Positions 1-8,680 of a DNA stretch of 44,763 nt are shown here, in pieces. A model generated the notes under the pieces. That model saw only the letters and a list, made by a program, of their open reading frames with translations. It did no database searches and was not told the DNA's origin. A program made the translations under genes and the position numbers. Source of the DNA: Lacrimispora amygdalina (GTDB taxonomy: Bacteria > Bacillota > Clostridia > Lachnospirales > Lachnospiraceae); NCBI RefSeq assembly GCF_003432035.1, contig NZ_QOHO01000095.1:1-44763 (forward strand), read 5' to 3'. Numbering within the stretch: the first letter of the stretch is position 1; every line of letters starts with the position of its first letter.

Positions 1-58
1 CCTCTCATGAATAATTCGGGTATAGGATTCTAACCCATTTGTCAATCTGCAGTTAAAT

Positions 59-997
59 CTATATATTTTCCTTTGCAATCCGGATAAATTCTTCCGTAGC
101 CTGGGACAAGTATCTGCCCTTGTGGCATCCAAACGCGAGAATGCCATGGCTGCGCATGTAATTTAATGAAAAGTAATTTAGACCGGTTTTTTTCATAACG
201 GCACCGGCGCCGTCCTGGTTTCCCGACATAAACATTTTAGGATAGAAGGTAATGCCCATTCCCTTTGATGCAAGGGCAAGAACTGTTTCGATATTTTCTG
301 TCTCCAAAAGAATGTTTGGACACAGCTGGGCCTCTTCAAATATTTCGTCGGCAATGGTGCGTACCCGGTTCCCTTTATTGATGAGAAGATAAGGGCAATC
401 CTTTAAAAGTGTAACATCCGCATTGGATTCCAGTTCCTTTTTAATCTCTTCCTGCCTGCCAGGAAAATACCGGTCTAAGATCTGGTCAGGAACTACGAGA
501 AGAATTTCTTCTTCGCAGATGGGAACTGTTTCTACGTTTTCTGCTTTAAATGGAAGAAGGTCAATCATCAGGTCAATCTCTCCGTGAATCAGCGCATTGC
601 TTAGTTCAGACGAATTTCCTTCTACCAGATGAAGTTCGATATTGGGAAACTTCTCCTGAAAGGCGGGAAGAATGACAGGAAGAAGAAAGCGCCCTCTGGT
701 GTGGGATACACCGATGGAAAGCTGTCCGATGGTAAAATCTTTAATGTCTGCTAACTGGCGGTATGTTTCATCCTTCAGATCCAGAAGCTCTTTGGCACGG
801 ATCTTTAAGGCACGGCCCGCATAGGTCAGTGTCAAAGGCATGGTACGGTTAAAGAGCTGAACATCGAATTCTTTTTCCATATTAGAGATATGGTTGCTTA
901 AAGACTGCTGGGAAATATAAAGCCGCTTAGCGGCTCTTGTAATATTTAATTCTTCCGCAACAGCCAGAAAATATTCCAGGTTCAGGAAGTTAATCAT
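59..997 (-). CDS. LysR-family transcriptional regulator
   Basis: DNA-binding regulator of 312 residues, the usual LysR length. The N-terminal winged helix-turn-helix covers about residues 3-60 (LEYFLAVAEELNITRAAKRL, then SQQSLSNHISNMEKEF). A periplasmic-binding-protein-like effector domain fills about residues 90-300. The ATG lies in an ATGA overlap with the stop of the PHP phosphatase gene, and its GGAGG ribosome binding site sits inside that gene's 3' end, so the two are translationally coupled. LysR proteins usually control a neighbouring gene with a small-molecule co-inducer. Because the regulator is transcribed with its neighbour rather than divergently, the target is unclear. The family call is firm and the effector is unknown. 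Confidence 0.95.
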   Translation of the reverse strand: MINFLNLEYFLAVAEELNITRAAKRLYISQQSLSNHISNMEKEFDVQLFNRTMPLTLTYAGRALKIRAKELLDLKDETYRQLADIKDFTIGQLSIGVSHTRGRFLLPVILPAFQEKFPNIELHLVEGNSSELSNALIHGEIDLMIDLLPFKAENVETVPICEEEILLVVPDQILDRYFPGRQEEIKKELESNADVTLLKDCPYLLINKGNRVRTIADEIFEEAQLCPNILLETENIETVLALASKGMGITFYPKMFMSGNQDGAGAVMKKTGLNYFSLNYMRSHGILAFGCHKGRYLSQATEEFIRIAKENI

Positions 998-1722
998 AGA
1001 TAAGCCTCCAGCTTTGGTATATAAGGGAGAAGCCGGTCAATGGAGCTGTTTACAACCAGTTCCTGGGGAAAAGATAATTCATCAAGCAGCTCTAATGCGC
1101 GGGCATGATTCCCAACATCAGCCTCAATGTGGGCATCGCTGTTTATAATAATGGATGCGCTGTAGCGGCGGCATAAATCCAGCATGATCTGATAGTTCTC
1201 CCTTGCGTTCTTTCTGGCGCTTAAGGGGTGAAGGGAACTGGAATTAACCTCCAGAAGTGTGTGGTTTTCTGCCGCTGCACAGACTATGGTATCGTAATCC
1301 ACCGGAAAGCGGCTGTCATCCGGGTGTCCGATAATCTTTACATAGGGATTTTCGATAGCGCCTGTATAGGCACTTGTATTCTGGGCCATGGTTCCGTTTT
1401 TATAGCAGGGCTCATGGATGCTTGCTATGGAATAGTCCAGATTTTCAAGAAGACCTTCTCTTAAGTCGATCCGGCCAGTATAGTCCAGTATATTTAACTC
1501 CGTTCCCATAAGAATATGAATTCCGTAGAGCGTGCGGGGGATCACCTTAAAATTAATAAAATAAAATTCGTTGCATGTTCCTGGCAATTTTGGTGCGTGG
1601 TCCGTGGAACCCATGAGAGTGAGTCCCTTTTCAGAGGCGGATCTTGCCATTTCATACAAAGTGCTGTATGCATGTCCGCTGGCCACGGTGTGAGTATGCA
1701 GGTCCATTATGTCCTTCATCAT
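994..1722 (-). CDS. PHP-domain phosphatase (YcdX-like)
   Basis: Metal-dependent phosphoesterase of the PHP superfamily, 242 residues. The opening DLHTHTVASGHAYST gives the first metal-binding HxH motif; STDHAP, a Glu in MGTELNI, the His of SIHEPC and the late NSDAHI supply the remaining ligands expected of the trinuclear site. Length and motif order fit YcdX-type phosphatases rather than the long histidinol-phosphatase or DNA polymerase PHP forms. The physiological substrate cannot be read from sequence. It starts at the first of two adjacent ATGs behind AAAGGAC and overlaps the downstream LysR gene by four bases. It is the first gene of that two-gene transcript. Confidence 0.88.
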   Translation of the reverse strand: MMKDIMDLHTHTVASGHAYSTLYEMARSASEKGLTLMGSTDHAPKLPGTCNEFYFINFKVIPRTLYGIHILMGTELNILDYTGRIDLREGLLENLDYSIASIHEPCYKNGTMAQNTSAYTGAIENPYVKIIGHPDDSRFPVDYDTIVCAAAENHTLLEVNSSSLHPLSARKNARENYQIMLDLCRRYSASIIINSDAHIEADVGNHARALELLDELSFPQELVVNSSIDRLLPYIPKLEAYL

Positions 1723-1743
1723 GTTTGTCCTTTCTGTAGCAAA

Positions 1744-1763
1744 GCCGGATCTTTTGATTCGGC
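1744..1763 (-). other. Small hairpin in the 5' leader of the PHP gene
   Basis: An 8-bp inverted repeat (GCCGGATC / GATTCGGC, with one G-U pair when transcribed) around a 4-nt loop lies about 20 nt upstream of the PHP start codon. No T-run follows on either strand, so it is not a terminator. It could be a leader structure or an operator between the divergent PHP and S1 genes. Confidence 0.3.
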
Positions 1764-1891
1764 AGGTATGTATATTTCTTAGAATATAACATATTTTTCC
1801 TGAGAAAACTATAGAAATATCGGGCGGGATGTGTTAAATATATACTTAGATTATGCCTGAAACAAGGTATTTTATGAATGGAGGAATTCTT

Positions 1892-2824
1892 ATGGAAGAA
1901 GAGATGAAGACAGATGCCATTTCGCAGGAGCGGATGGAAACCATGGATGATTATGCGGCAGAGCTGGAGGCATCCTTTAAACGCGTCAGAGAAGGCGATA
2001 CAGTAACCGGAACAGTAATCCGCGTAAGTGAGGACCAGGTTTTTCTGGATTTAAAATATTATGCTGAAGGAATCATTAATAAAGAGGACTTAAGCAGTGA
2101 CCCTGATTTTAACCCTCTTGTTGAAATTCATACGGGAGAGGAAATCACCGCAACTGTTATAAGCACCGATGACGGGGAAGGCAACCTTGTGCTTTCCAGA
2201 AAGCTTCAAAATGATCAGGCAGCATGGGAGAAGTTAAGGACCATGATGGAAGACCGCACCATGATAGCGGTTAAGATATCTGAGATTGTTAAAGGCGGAG
2301 CTGTTGTTTACCTGGAGGGAATCCGCGGATTTATTCCCGCTTCCAAGCTGGCTGCGGAGTATGTTGAAAACCTGGAGGATTTTAGCGGAAAGACCATTGA
2401 TGTCACAGTGATTACTGCCGACGAAGAGAACCGGAAGCTGGTGCTGTCCGGAAAAGAGCCTGCATTATTAAAACAGAAAGAGGAGACCGGCAGAAAGATC
2501 GCTAAATGTCAGGTTGGAGCAGTTATGGAAGGAACGGTTGATACCATCAAGGATTACGGTGCATTTATTAATCTGGAAAATGGTCTTTCCGGTCTTCTTC
2601 ACATTTCACAGATCAGCAATCAGAGAATTAAACACCCGGGCGCAGTTTTAAAGGAAGGACAGACGGTAAAGGTTAAAATTATTTCGACTGCAGATAATAA
2701 GATCAGTTTAAGCATGAAGGCGGTGGAAGCCGGTGAGGAAGAGTCAGCAGAGATCTTTGATTACAAAGAAGAGGGAAGTGCATCTACCGGACTTGCAAAT
2801 CTTTTAAAAGGATTAAAATTTTAG
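1892..2824 (+). CDS. S1-domain RNA-binding protein (ribosomal protein S1-like)
   Basis: RNA-binding protein of 310 residues with three consecutive S1 (OB-fold) domains, at about residues 33-105, 115-190 and 205-282. The third is the most canonical (GTVDTIKDYGAFINL...GLLHIS). Firmicutes S1-like proteins of this kind (YpfD/RpsA relatives) have three or four S1 repeats; association with the 30S subunit is inferred from family, not seen here. An in-frame ATG exists 13 codons upstream, but GGAGG at 1880-1884 with 7-nt spacing marks 1892 as the start. The C-terminal tail is acidic and low in complexity. The next gene downstream is a ppGpp synthetase, so both encode translation or stringent-response functions. 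Confidence 0.88.
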   Translation: MEEEMKTDAISQERMETMDDYAAELEASFKRVREGDTVTGTVIRVSEDQVFLDLKYYAEGIINKEDLSSDPDFNPLVEIHTGEEITATVISTDDGEGNLVLSRKLQNDQAAWEKLRTMMEDRTMIAVKISEIVKGGAVVYLEGIRGFIPASKLAAEYVENLEDFSGKTIDVTVITADEENRKLVLSGKEPALLKQKEETGRKIAKCQVGAVMEGTVDTIKDYGAFINLENGLSGLLHISQISNQRIKHPGAVLKEGQTVKVKIISTADNKISLSMKAVEAGEEESAEIFDYKEEGSASTGLANLLKGLKF

Positions 2825-2883
2825 AAACTGGGTAAAAACAATATAAAATATCGGGTTTCTATGGTATACTGTTTAAAGAGTAG

Positions 2884-2929
2884 CAGGGGCTGTCGTTTGG
2901 GCTGCCCCTGTCTCACTGATTCAGACAGG
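2884..2929 (+). promoter_or_regulatory. Two mutually exclusive hairpins in the alarmone synthetase leader
   Basis: CAGGGGC (2884-2890) can pair with GCCCCTG (2904-2910). CCTGTCT (2907-2913) can pair with AGACAGG (2923-2929). Both stems are perfect 7-mers and compete for CCTG at 2907-2910. The C-rich segment could also pair with the G-rich Shine-Dalgarno region at about 2936-2945. No T-run follows, so this is not an intrinsic terminator. The repeats are seen; a regulatory role is inference. Confidence 0.45.
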
Positions 2930-2953
2930 TTGCCAAGGGAGGGGGAATGTGGA

Positions 2954-3631
2954 ATGAATATTCCCAAATCATTTGATCAGGTTGACCAGTGGAAATCCAT
3001 CATATTTTTGTATGACTCAGCATTAAGGGAAATTAATACAAAAATAGAGATACTCAATAATGAGTTTGTGCATATCTATAATTACAACCCCATTGAGCAC
3101 ATCAAGTCGAGACTTAAGACGCCGGACAGTATTGTTAAAAAGTTAAAGCGGTACGGGTACGATGTGACCATCGATAATATGGTGGAAAAGTTAAACGATA
3201 TTGCAGGAATCCGGATTATCTGCTCGTTTACTTCAGATATTTATCAGATTGCGGAGATGATAACAAAGCAAAGTGATGTAACAGTCCTTTATGTAAAGGA
3301 TTATATTGAGAATCCAAAGCCCAATGGATATAAAAGCTACCACATGGTAGTGACCATCCCCATTTATCTGACGGATGGGCCGGTTGATACCAAGGTGGAG
3401 GTTCAGATCAGAACGGTCGCCATGGATTTCTGGGCAAGTCTTGAGCATAAGATTTACTACAAATTTGAAGGCAATGCGCCGGCATATCTGCAGCAGGAGC
3501 TGAAAGCCTGTGCAGATGTGGTCAATATGCTTGATAAAAAGATGTTTTCTTTGAACCAGGCCATTCTGGAGCTGAGTGAAGCACAAAAGCCCATACCGGA
3601 CGGCGGAGACAGTAAGGCAGAGGAAGAATAA
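2954..3631 (+). CDS. Small alarmone synthetase (RelQ/YjbM type)
   Basis: Synthesises (p)ppGpp by moving pyrophosphate from ATP to GDP or GTP. The protein is 225 residues and has only the synthetase domain, with no HD hydrolase, TGS or ACT domains, so it is a small alarmone synthetase rather than a long RSH. Diagnostic stretches are RLKTPDSIVKKLKR, NDIAGIRIICSFTSDIY, YIENPKPNGYKSYH and VEVQIRTVAMDFWASLEHK. An upstream in-frame ATG at 2861 would add 31 poorly conserved residues across two hairpins; AAGGGAGGGGG directly before 2954 sets the start. The acidic C-terminal tail lies outside the catalytic core. In B. subtilis, RelQ forms tetramers allosterically activated by pppGpp; this is knowledge of the family, not visible here. 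Confidence 0.93.
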   Translation: MNIPKSFDQVDQWKSIIFLYDSALREINTKIEILNNEFVHIYNYNPIEHIKSRLKTPDSIVKKLKRYGYDVTIDNMVEKLNDIAGIRIICSFTSDIYQIAEMITKQSDVTVLYVKDYIENPKPNGYKSYHMVVTIPIYLTDGPVDTKVEVQIRTVAMDFWASLEHKIYYKFEGNAPAYLQQELKACADVVNMLDKKMFSLNQAILELSEAQKPIPDGGDSKAEEE

Positions 3632-3642
3632 AAGAAAAGGTG

Positions 3643-3678
3643 CAGCCTTGACGATTCCGCCCGCTTAAGGCTGTTTTT
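3643..3678 (+). terminator. Intrinsic terminator after the alarmone synthetase
   Basis: CAGCCTT at 3643-3649 pairs with AAGGCTG at 3667-3673 (extendable by G-U and A-U to 9 bp) and is followed by five T at 3674-3678. It lies only 25 bp before the next gene. Confidence 0.7.
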
Positions 3679-3703
3679 AACTTCATAAAAAGAAGGTTGT
3701 TCT

Positions 3704-5503
3704 ATGGGCACATTAACAAAAGACACATTTAAGATTCTTAAATATAACCAGAGAAATGGTCTCATCTTCACGCTGCTGTTTCGGCTGGTTACAGCTCCTT
3801 TGTATCTGCTTGCTTTAAATGCAGGTCTTGAGTTTGCGCTTAAAATGGCGGATTACAGCTATTTAACTGCGTCAAATATCGGTTCCTTTCTGATAAAACC
3901 ATGGACAGCAGCGATCATTGCTGCTCTTTTGATTCTTGGAATATTAATAATGCTTCTGGAAACAGGCTGTCTGATTACACTGTATCAGGGAGCATTCTAC
4001 TTCAGAAAGCTGAATTTGTGGCAGATTCTGGCTGGCGGATTATCAAAACTTTTTGATGAGATCCGCCGGAAAAACTGGCAGCTGGGACTTCTGGTTCTGG
4101 CGGATTATTTTATTACGAATCTGTATCTGATTTATCGGGTATTTACCCATGTAAAACCGATTAATTTCGTTACTTCTGAGTTACTGAGGCAGCCATGGGG
4201 GCGGGTACTGCTGGCAGCATCCATTCTTCTGGTCCTGTTTTTTGTGGTTCCGGGGCTTTATGCATTTCATGCCTGTATGGTGGAGCAGAAGCGGTTCCGG
4301 GCTGGCTATTTAAAAAGCTGGTGGCTTATAAGACGCAGGATTTTTGAGGTTCTGCCTCTGATGTTTGTTTACTATGGGCTTGCCATCCTTGCCCTTTGGG
4401 CGCTTTACGGATTCTGTGTGCTGCTTACCGCTGTGGCAGTTACCCTGTTTACGGATAACCGCCTGGCGCTTGCTGTGCTCCCGGCAGCCTGTGACTGGAT
4501 TGAACTGGTCCTTATTTTCTTTTCCAGTATGCTTCTGGCTGTGGGTAAATACGGGGCTGTCAGTGTTCAGTATTTCCGGTTTAACAGCCGCATCTCCAGA
4601 AAGGCGGCAGCCATCGGTTATGAGGGTAAGCCTTTTGGGAACCGGAAGACAGCAGGAATCATTATGTCTGCCGCAACAGTACTTTGTCTTCTGTCTCTCT
4701 TTTACGTTTTAAGAAACGGCTCTGTAATTACCGGAGATATGCTCAGTGAGATTCAGATCACAGCCCACCGGGGCAGTTCTAATGAGGCACCGGAGAATAC
4801 CATGGCTGCACTTCGAAAGGCAGTGGATGATCTGGCTGATTATGCAGAGATTGATGTGCAGGAGACAAAGGACGGGATCGTGGTACTGGCACACGACTTC
4901 ACTTTGAACCGGGTGGCTGGAATAAACCGGACCATCGGTTCCTACGATTATGATGATCTGGTCAGGCTGGATGTAGGCGCCTGGTTTTCCGACGAATACA
5001 GAGGGGAGTATATACCCACCCTTAAAGAAGCCATGGAATACTGCAAAGGGAAGATCAATTTAAACATTGAGATTAAAAACCTGGGAGACGACAGTGATTT
5101 ACCCGAAAAGGTGGTACAGCTGATCGATGAATATCAGATGAAAGAGCAGTGCGTGGTGACTTCCACACGTTTTTCCTATCTGGTCAGAATTAAAAAGGCA
5201 GACCCACAGATCCGCACCGGCTATATTATATCTGCGGCATACGGGAATTTTTATTCCAGTGATTCCATAGATTTTATCAGCATTCGATCCAGTTTTATCA
5301 ATGAACGGCTGGTGGAGGCTGCCCATGAAAAAGGCAAGACGGTACACGCCTGGACTGTGAACGGGAAAAGCGAGATGGAACGAATGAAGATGTTGGGAGT
5401 TGATAATATCATTACAGATTATCCCATACTTGCGCGGGAGATTGTTTACCGCGAGGCTGCCACAGAAAGTCTGCTGGAATATTTGCAGCTGGTATTAAAA
5501 TAG
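3704..5503 (+). CDS. Membrane-anchored glycerophosphodiester phosphodiesterase
   Basis: Hydrolyses glycerophosphodiesters to sn-glycerol-3-phosphate and an alcohol. The 599 residues divide into an N-terminal membrane module (about residues 20-340, several hydrophobic segments, resembling the GDPD-associated membrane domain) and a C-terminal GDPD TIM barrel (about 350-595). The barrel opens with [13 protein letters not shown] (His355, Arg356), followed by EIDVQ and the HDFTLNR motif, which together give the general acid/base and metal ligands; [15 protein letters not shown] and IITDYP are later barrel signatures. The ribosome binding site is AGAAGG. Substrates are probably phospholipid or lipoteichoic-acid breakdown products at the membrane. 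It is separated from dtd by 14 bp, so the two are probably co-transcribed. Confidence 0.92.
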   Translation: MGTLTKDTFKILKYNQRNGLIFTLLFRLVTAPLYLLALNAGLEFALKMADYSYLTASNIGSFLIKPWTAAIIAALLILGILIMLLETGCLITLYQGAFYFRKLNLWQILAGGLSKLFDEIRRKNWQLGLLVLADYFITNLYLIYRVFTHVKPINFVTSELLRQPWGRVLLAASILLVLFFVVPGLYAFHACMVEQKRFRAGYLKSWWLIRRRIFEVLPLMFVYYGLAILALWALYGFCVLLTAVAVTLFTDNRLALAVLPAACDWIELVLIFFSSMLLAVGKYGAVSVQYFRFNSRISRKAAAIGYEGKPFGNRKTAGIIMSAATVLCLLSLFYVLRNGSVITGDMLSEIQITAHRGSSNEAPENTMAALRKAVDDLADYAEIDVQETKDGIVVLAHDFTLNRVAGINRTIGSYDYDDLVRLDVGAWFSDEYRGEYIPTLKEAMEYCKGKINLNIEIKNLGDDSDLPEKVVQLIDEYQMKEQCVVTSTRFSYLVRIKKADPQIRTGYIISAAYGNFYSSDSIDFISIRSSFINERLVEAAHEKGKTVHAWTVNGKSEMERMKMLGVDNIITDYPILAREIVYREAATESLLEYLQLVLK

Positions 5504-5517
5504 ACAGGAGAACACAC

Positions 5518-5979
5518 ATGAGAATTGTATTACAGCGGGTTGCCCATGCTGCGGTCACTGTAGATGGACATGAGACCGGCTCTATTGGAAAAGGCTTTCT
5601 GCTTTTGTTAGGAGTTTCCGACACGGATACAGAAGAGGTCGCTGATAAGATGGTGGACAAAATAAGCAGACTCAGAGTTTTTCCCGATGAAAACGGGAAG
5701 ACTAATTTATCTTTATCTCAGGTGGAGGGAGAGATTCTGGTAGTGAGCCAGTTCACTCTCTATGCTGACTGCAGAAAAGGAAACCGGCCCAGTTTTGCGG
5801 GTGCAGGCTCCCCGCAGTTGGCTAACCGCCTTTATGAATACGCTGCGGCACGTTTTGGAACTTTTGCAAAGAGGGTTCAGACCGGCAGCTTCGGTGCAGA
5901 TATGAAGGTTTCTTTATTAAATGACGGACCATTTACGCTGGTATTAGACAGCGAGACGATATGTCCGGCAACCACTTAA
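5518..5979 (+). CDS. dtd: D-aminoacyl-tRNA deacylase
   Basis: Removes D-amino acids (and misacylated glycine) from tRNA, protecting translation. The 153 residues match the usual DTD length. It begins [17 protein letters not shown], carries the SQFTLYAD active-site strand followed by RKGNRPSF, and ends with the cross-subunit Gly-cisPro motif in [13 protein letters not shown] acts as a homodimer without metal. In many Firmicutes dtd lies next to relA/spoT; here a small alarmone synthetase lies one gene further upstream. Confidence 0.97.
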   Translation: MRIVLQRVAHAAVTVDGHETGSIGKGFLLLLGVSDTDTEEVADKMVDKISRLRVFPDENGKTNLSLSQVEGEILVVSQFTLYADCRKGNRPSFAGAGSPQLANRLYEYAAARFGTFAKRVQTGSFGADMKVSLLNDGPFTLVLDSETICPATT

Positions 5980-6025
5980 CGAATGAATAGGGCAGTGCCC
6001 TGACAAAAACGGAGGATTATTTACC

Positions 6026-7420
6026 ATGGATAAAACAATTGGACAAAAGCTTCAGGAAGAACTGACATTTAAATTTCCCCACATCGGAAAAGAAGCGCCG
6101 GAACAGATGGAAAAGGCAGATCTGTTCTGCAATGGATATAAGAGGTTTCTTGATAATGGAAAGACAGAACGGGAGTGTGTAAGAGAAGCCGTTGCCATGC
6201 TGGAAATGCAGGGCTATGTGCCTTTTGACGGAACAAAGACCTACCGGCCGGGAGATAAAGTATACCAGGTTAACAGAGGGAAGGCGATACTTGCAACTAC
6301 CTTTGGAACACAGGGCCTTGAGAAGGGACTGCGCATCAACGGCGCCCATATCGATTCCCCAAGACTTGATTTAAAACCAAATCCTGTTTATGAAAAGAAC
6401 GATCTGGCTTACTTCAAGACCCACTATTACGGCGGAATCCGCAAATACCAGTGGGCGACGATTCCATTATCCATGCATGGTGTGATTATTAAAAAAAGCG
6501 GAGAAGTGATTGAGGTTAATATCGGTGAAAAGGAAGGCGATCCTGTATTCTGCATCACAGACTTACTTCCCCATCTGGCGGCGGAACAGAATAGTAGAAA
6601 GCTTGGAGAAGGGTTGAAGGGAGAGGAACTGAATGTTGTCATCGGATCTTTGCCTTTTAATGATGAGGCTGAAATAAAAGAACCGGTTAAGCTGATGACT
6701 CTCAAACTTTTAAACGACCGTTTTGGAATTACGGAAACAGATTTTTTACGTGCTGAGATCGAGCTGGTTCCGGCACAGAAAGCCAGTGATGTTGGTCTGG
6801 ACCGCAGCATCATCGGTGCATACGGACAGGATGACAGGGTATGTGCTTATACAGCGCTTATGGCGGAGATAGATGCAGTGAAACCGGAATATACCACAGT
6901 GACCGTACTGGCAGACAAGGAAGAGATCGGTTCTGACGGCAATACCGGCTTAAATTCCCACTTTGTTCTTCATTACATCGAGGACCTGGCTGAAATGGCG
7001 CGTGCAAATGTGAGAACTGTCCTGCGCAATTCCATGTGCTTATCTTCTGATGTGAATGCAGCTTATGATCCCACCTTTTCTTCTGTTTATGAGGAGCGCA
7101 ATTCCTGCTATTTAAACAAAGGCTGTGTATTGACAAAGTATACCGGTGTCAGGGGAAAAGCAGGATCAAACGACGCCAGCGCGGAACTGATGGCAAAGGT
7201 AATTGCCATGATGGAGAAGGAAGGCGTATACTGGCAGATCGGTGAGCTTGGTGCAGTAGACCAGGGCGGCGGCGGAACAATTGCAAAGTATGTAGCCGCG
7301 ATGGATGTAGATGTAGTGGATTTAGGTGTGCCGATTTTGTCCATGCATTCTCCCTTTGAGCTTTCTTCCAAACTGGATGTTTATAATACATATAAGGCAT
7401 TCCAGGCATTTTACAAATAA
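6026..7420 (+). CDS. M18-family aminopeptidase (aspartyl aminopeptidase type)
   Basis: Cytoplasmic zinc aminopeptidase of 464 residues, the typical M18 length; members form dodecameric tetrahedra and prefer acidic N-terminal residues. Seen directly: the metal-binding HIDSPRLDLKP (with the preceding NGA), DDRVCAYTAL with its bridging Asp, the catalytic and metal Glu pair in ADKEEIGSDGNTG, and the late LSMHSPFELSSK, whose His is a metal ligand. The ribosome binding site is GGAGG, 9 nt before ATG. No signal peptide is present. In Clostridia this gene is usually annotated apeA or apeB; I give no symbol because the two cannot be separated by eye. Confidence 0.94.
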   Translation: MDKTIGQKLQEELTFKFPHIGKEAPEQMEKADLFCNGYKRFLDNGKTERECVREAVAMLEMQGYVPFDGTKTYRPGDKVYQVNRGKAILATTFGTQGLEKGLRINGAHIDSPRLDLKPNPVYEKNDLAYFKTHYYGGIRKYQWATIPLSMHGVIIKKSGEVIEVNIGEKEGDPVFCITDLLPHLAAEQNSRKLGEGLKGEELNVVIGSLPFNDEAEIKEPVKLMTLKLLNDRFGITETDFLRAEIELVPAQKASDVGLDRSIIGAYGQDDRVCAYTALMAEIDAVKPEYTTVTVLADKEEIGSDGNTGLNSHFVLHYIEDLAEMARANVRTVLRNSMCLSSDVNAAYDPTFSSVYEERNSCYLNKGCVLTKYTGVRGKAGSNDASAELMAKVIAMMEKEGVYWQIGELGAVDQGGGGTIAKYVAAMDVDVVDLGVPILSMHSPFELSSKLDVYNTYKAFQAFYK

Positions 7421-7545
7421 TAACGGAATATTGAAATTTTTGTTAATTTCCGGAAAGTGCTTTTTTTACTGTGTACAATATGGTATAACTGACTGGAAGC
7501 AGTACGAATATGATATATAATTTTAGAAGGAAAAAGGATTGTATT

Positions 7546-8655
7546 ATGAAAAAAATTTTAAATGTATGTATGTGCGGACTTGTTGCCGCCGCTATTGTAA
7601 CCGGCTGTTCCAAGAAACCGGCAACTGAAACGACAGCAGCACCTGAAACCACAGAAGCCACGGCTACTGAATCCTCCGCACAGGAAACAGTTCCGTCTGT
7701 AGACTTATCAAAAGTGGATAACGGAACCATTAAACTGGGTAATTACAAGGGCATTGAAGTAAAAAGGGATGCTGTGGAAGTGACAGATGAGGAAGTGCAG
7801 CAGGCAATCCAGAGTGATCTGGCAGCTCATGAAAAAGATGTGGAAGTAGATCGTGCCGTACAGTCCGGCGATGTTGTAAACATTGATTTTGTAGGAAAAA
7901 AGGATGGCACAGCATTTGACGGCGGCACAGCTCAGGGCTATGATTTAACCATTGGATCCAATCAGTTCATTCCTGGTTTTGAAGAAGGAATTATCGGAGC
8001 CAAAAAAGGAGACAAGCTCTCTTTGGATCTTACCTTCCCACAGGAATACAACAACAAGGATCTGGCAGGACAGCCGGTAGTATTTGAAGTAACTGTCAAC
8101 ACCATTAAGGAAAAGCAGACTCCTGAGTTAAATGATACATTTGTTCAGGAAAACACAGAGTTCAAGACGGTTGACGAATATAAAGAAGACAAAAAACAGA
8201 CTCTTCTTCAGAATAAGAATGACCAGGCAGATCAGAATGTAAAAAGCAATATCTATGATGCTGTTTTAGCAAATTCTACAGTTGAAGCGAATCAGGAAGC
8301 GATTGATGCCAATGTAGAGAATGTAGTTGCCAGATATACCAATCAGGCGGCCGCTTATGGCATGGATTTTGCATCATTTATCACAGCGTTTACAGGAATG
8401 AAGGAAGAAGATTTCAGAAGTACAGTGAAGACTCAGGCGGAAGGAATCGTAAAACAGAGACTGGTATTAAATGCAATTGCTGAAAAAGAGGGAATCACCG
8501 TAAACGATGATGACCGCAAGGATGTAGCCGAGAAGATGGGTTACGAAAGTGTAGACAGCATGATCCAGGCAGCAGGACAGTATGAAGTAGATGATTATAT
8601 CATCAGCAATAAAGTACTGGATTTCTTAAAAGAGAACGCTAAGATAACGGAATAA
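7546..8655 (+). CDS. Trigger-factor-like FKBP peptidyl-prolyl isomerase lipoprotein
   Basis: Secreted, lipid-anchored folding catalyst of 369 residues. The signal peptide is MKKILNVCMCGLVAAAIVTG followed by the lipobox Cys21 (IVTGC). A Thr/Ala/Glu-rich linker runs to about residue 45. An FKBP-type isomerase domain follows (VQSGDVVNIDFVGKKDGTAF, NQFIPGFEEGIIGAKKGD), then a helical region resembling the trigger factor C-terminal chaperone arms (about 215-369). There is no ribosome-binding N-terminal domain. In-frame codons run upstream to 7510, but the signal peptide and the AAGG/AAAAGG ribosome binding site support the ATG at 7546. It probably folds exported proteins outside the membrane, in the way PrsA does; that role is inference. 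Confidence 0.9.
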   Translation: MKKILNVCMCGLVAAAIVTGCSKKPATETTAAPETTEATATESSAQETVPSVDLSKVDNGTIKLGNYKGIEVKRDAVEVTDEEVQQAIQSDLAAHEKDVEVDRAVQSGDVVNIDFVGKKDGTAFDGGTAQGYDLTIGSNQFIPGFEEGIIGAKKGDKLSLDLTFPQEYNNKDLAGQPVVFEVTVNTIKEKQTPELNDTFVQENTEFKTVDEYKEDKKQTLLQNKNDQADQNVKSNIYDAVLANSTVEANQEAIDANVENVVARYTNQAAAYGMDFASFITAFTGMKEEDFRSTVKTQAEGIVKQRLVLNAIAEKEGITVNDDDRKDVAEKMGYESVDSMIQAAGQYEVDDYIISNKVLDFLKENAKITE

Positions 8656-8680
8656 ATCACATACCATAGGGGGAACCTTT

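Noticed and set aside
19-45. Leftward promoter (TTGACA, TATACC on the minus strand) at the window start.
   Set aside because: The spacer is only 15 bp and the gene it would serve is outside the window.
2884-2910. Terminator between the S1 gene and the alarmone synthetase.
   Set aside because: The stem is followed by no T-run and continues into a second overlapping stem; kept only as a leader structure.
3233-3771. Long minus-strand frames across the alarmone synthetase (and similar shadows within dtd, apeB, mfd, ftsH and the chemoreceptor).
   Set aside because: They lie antisense to clearly conserved genes, lack ribosome binding sites and show no recognisable domain.
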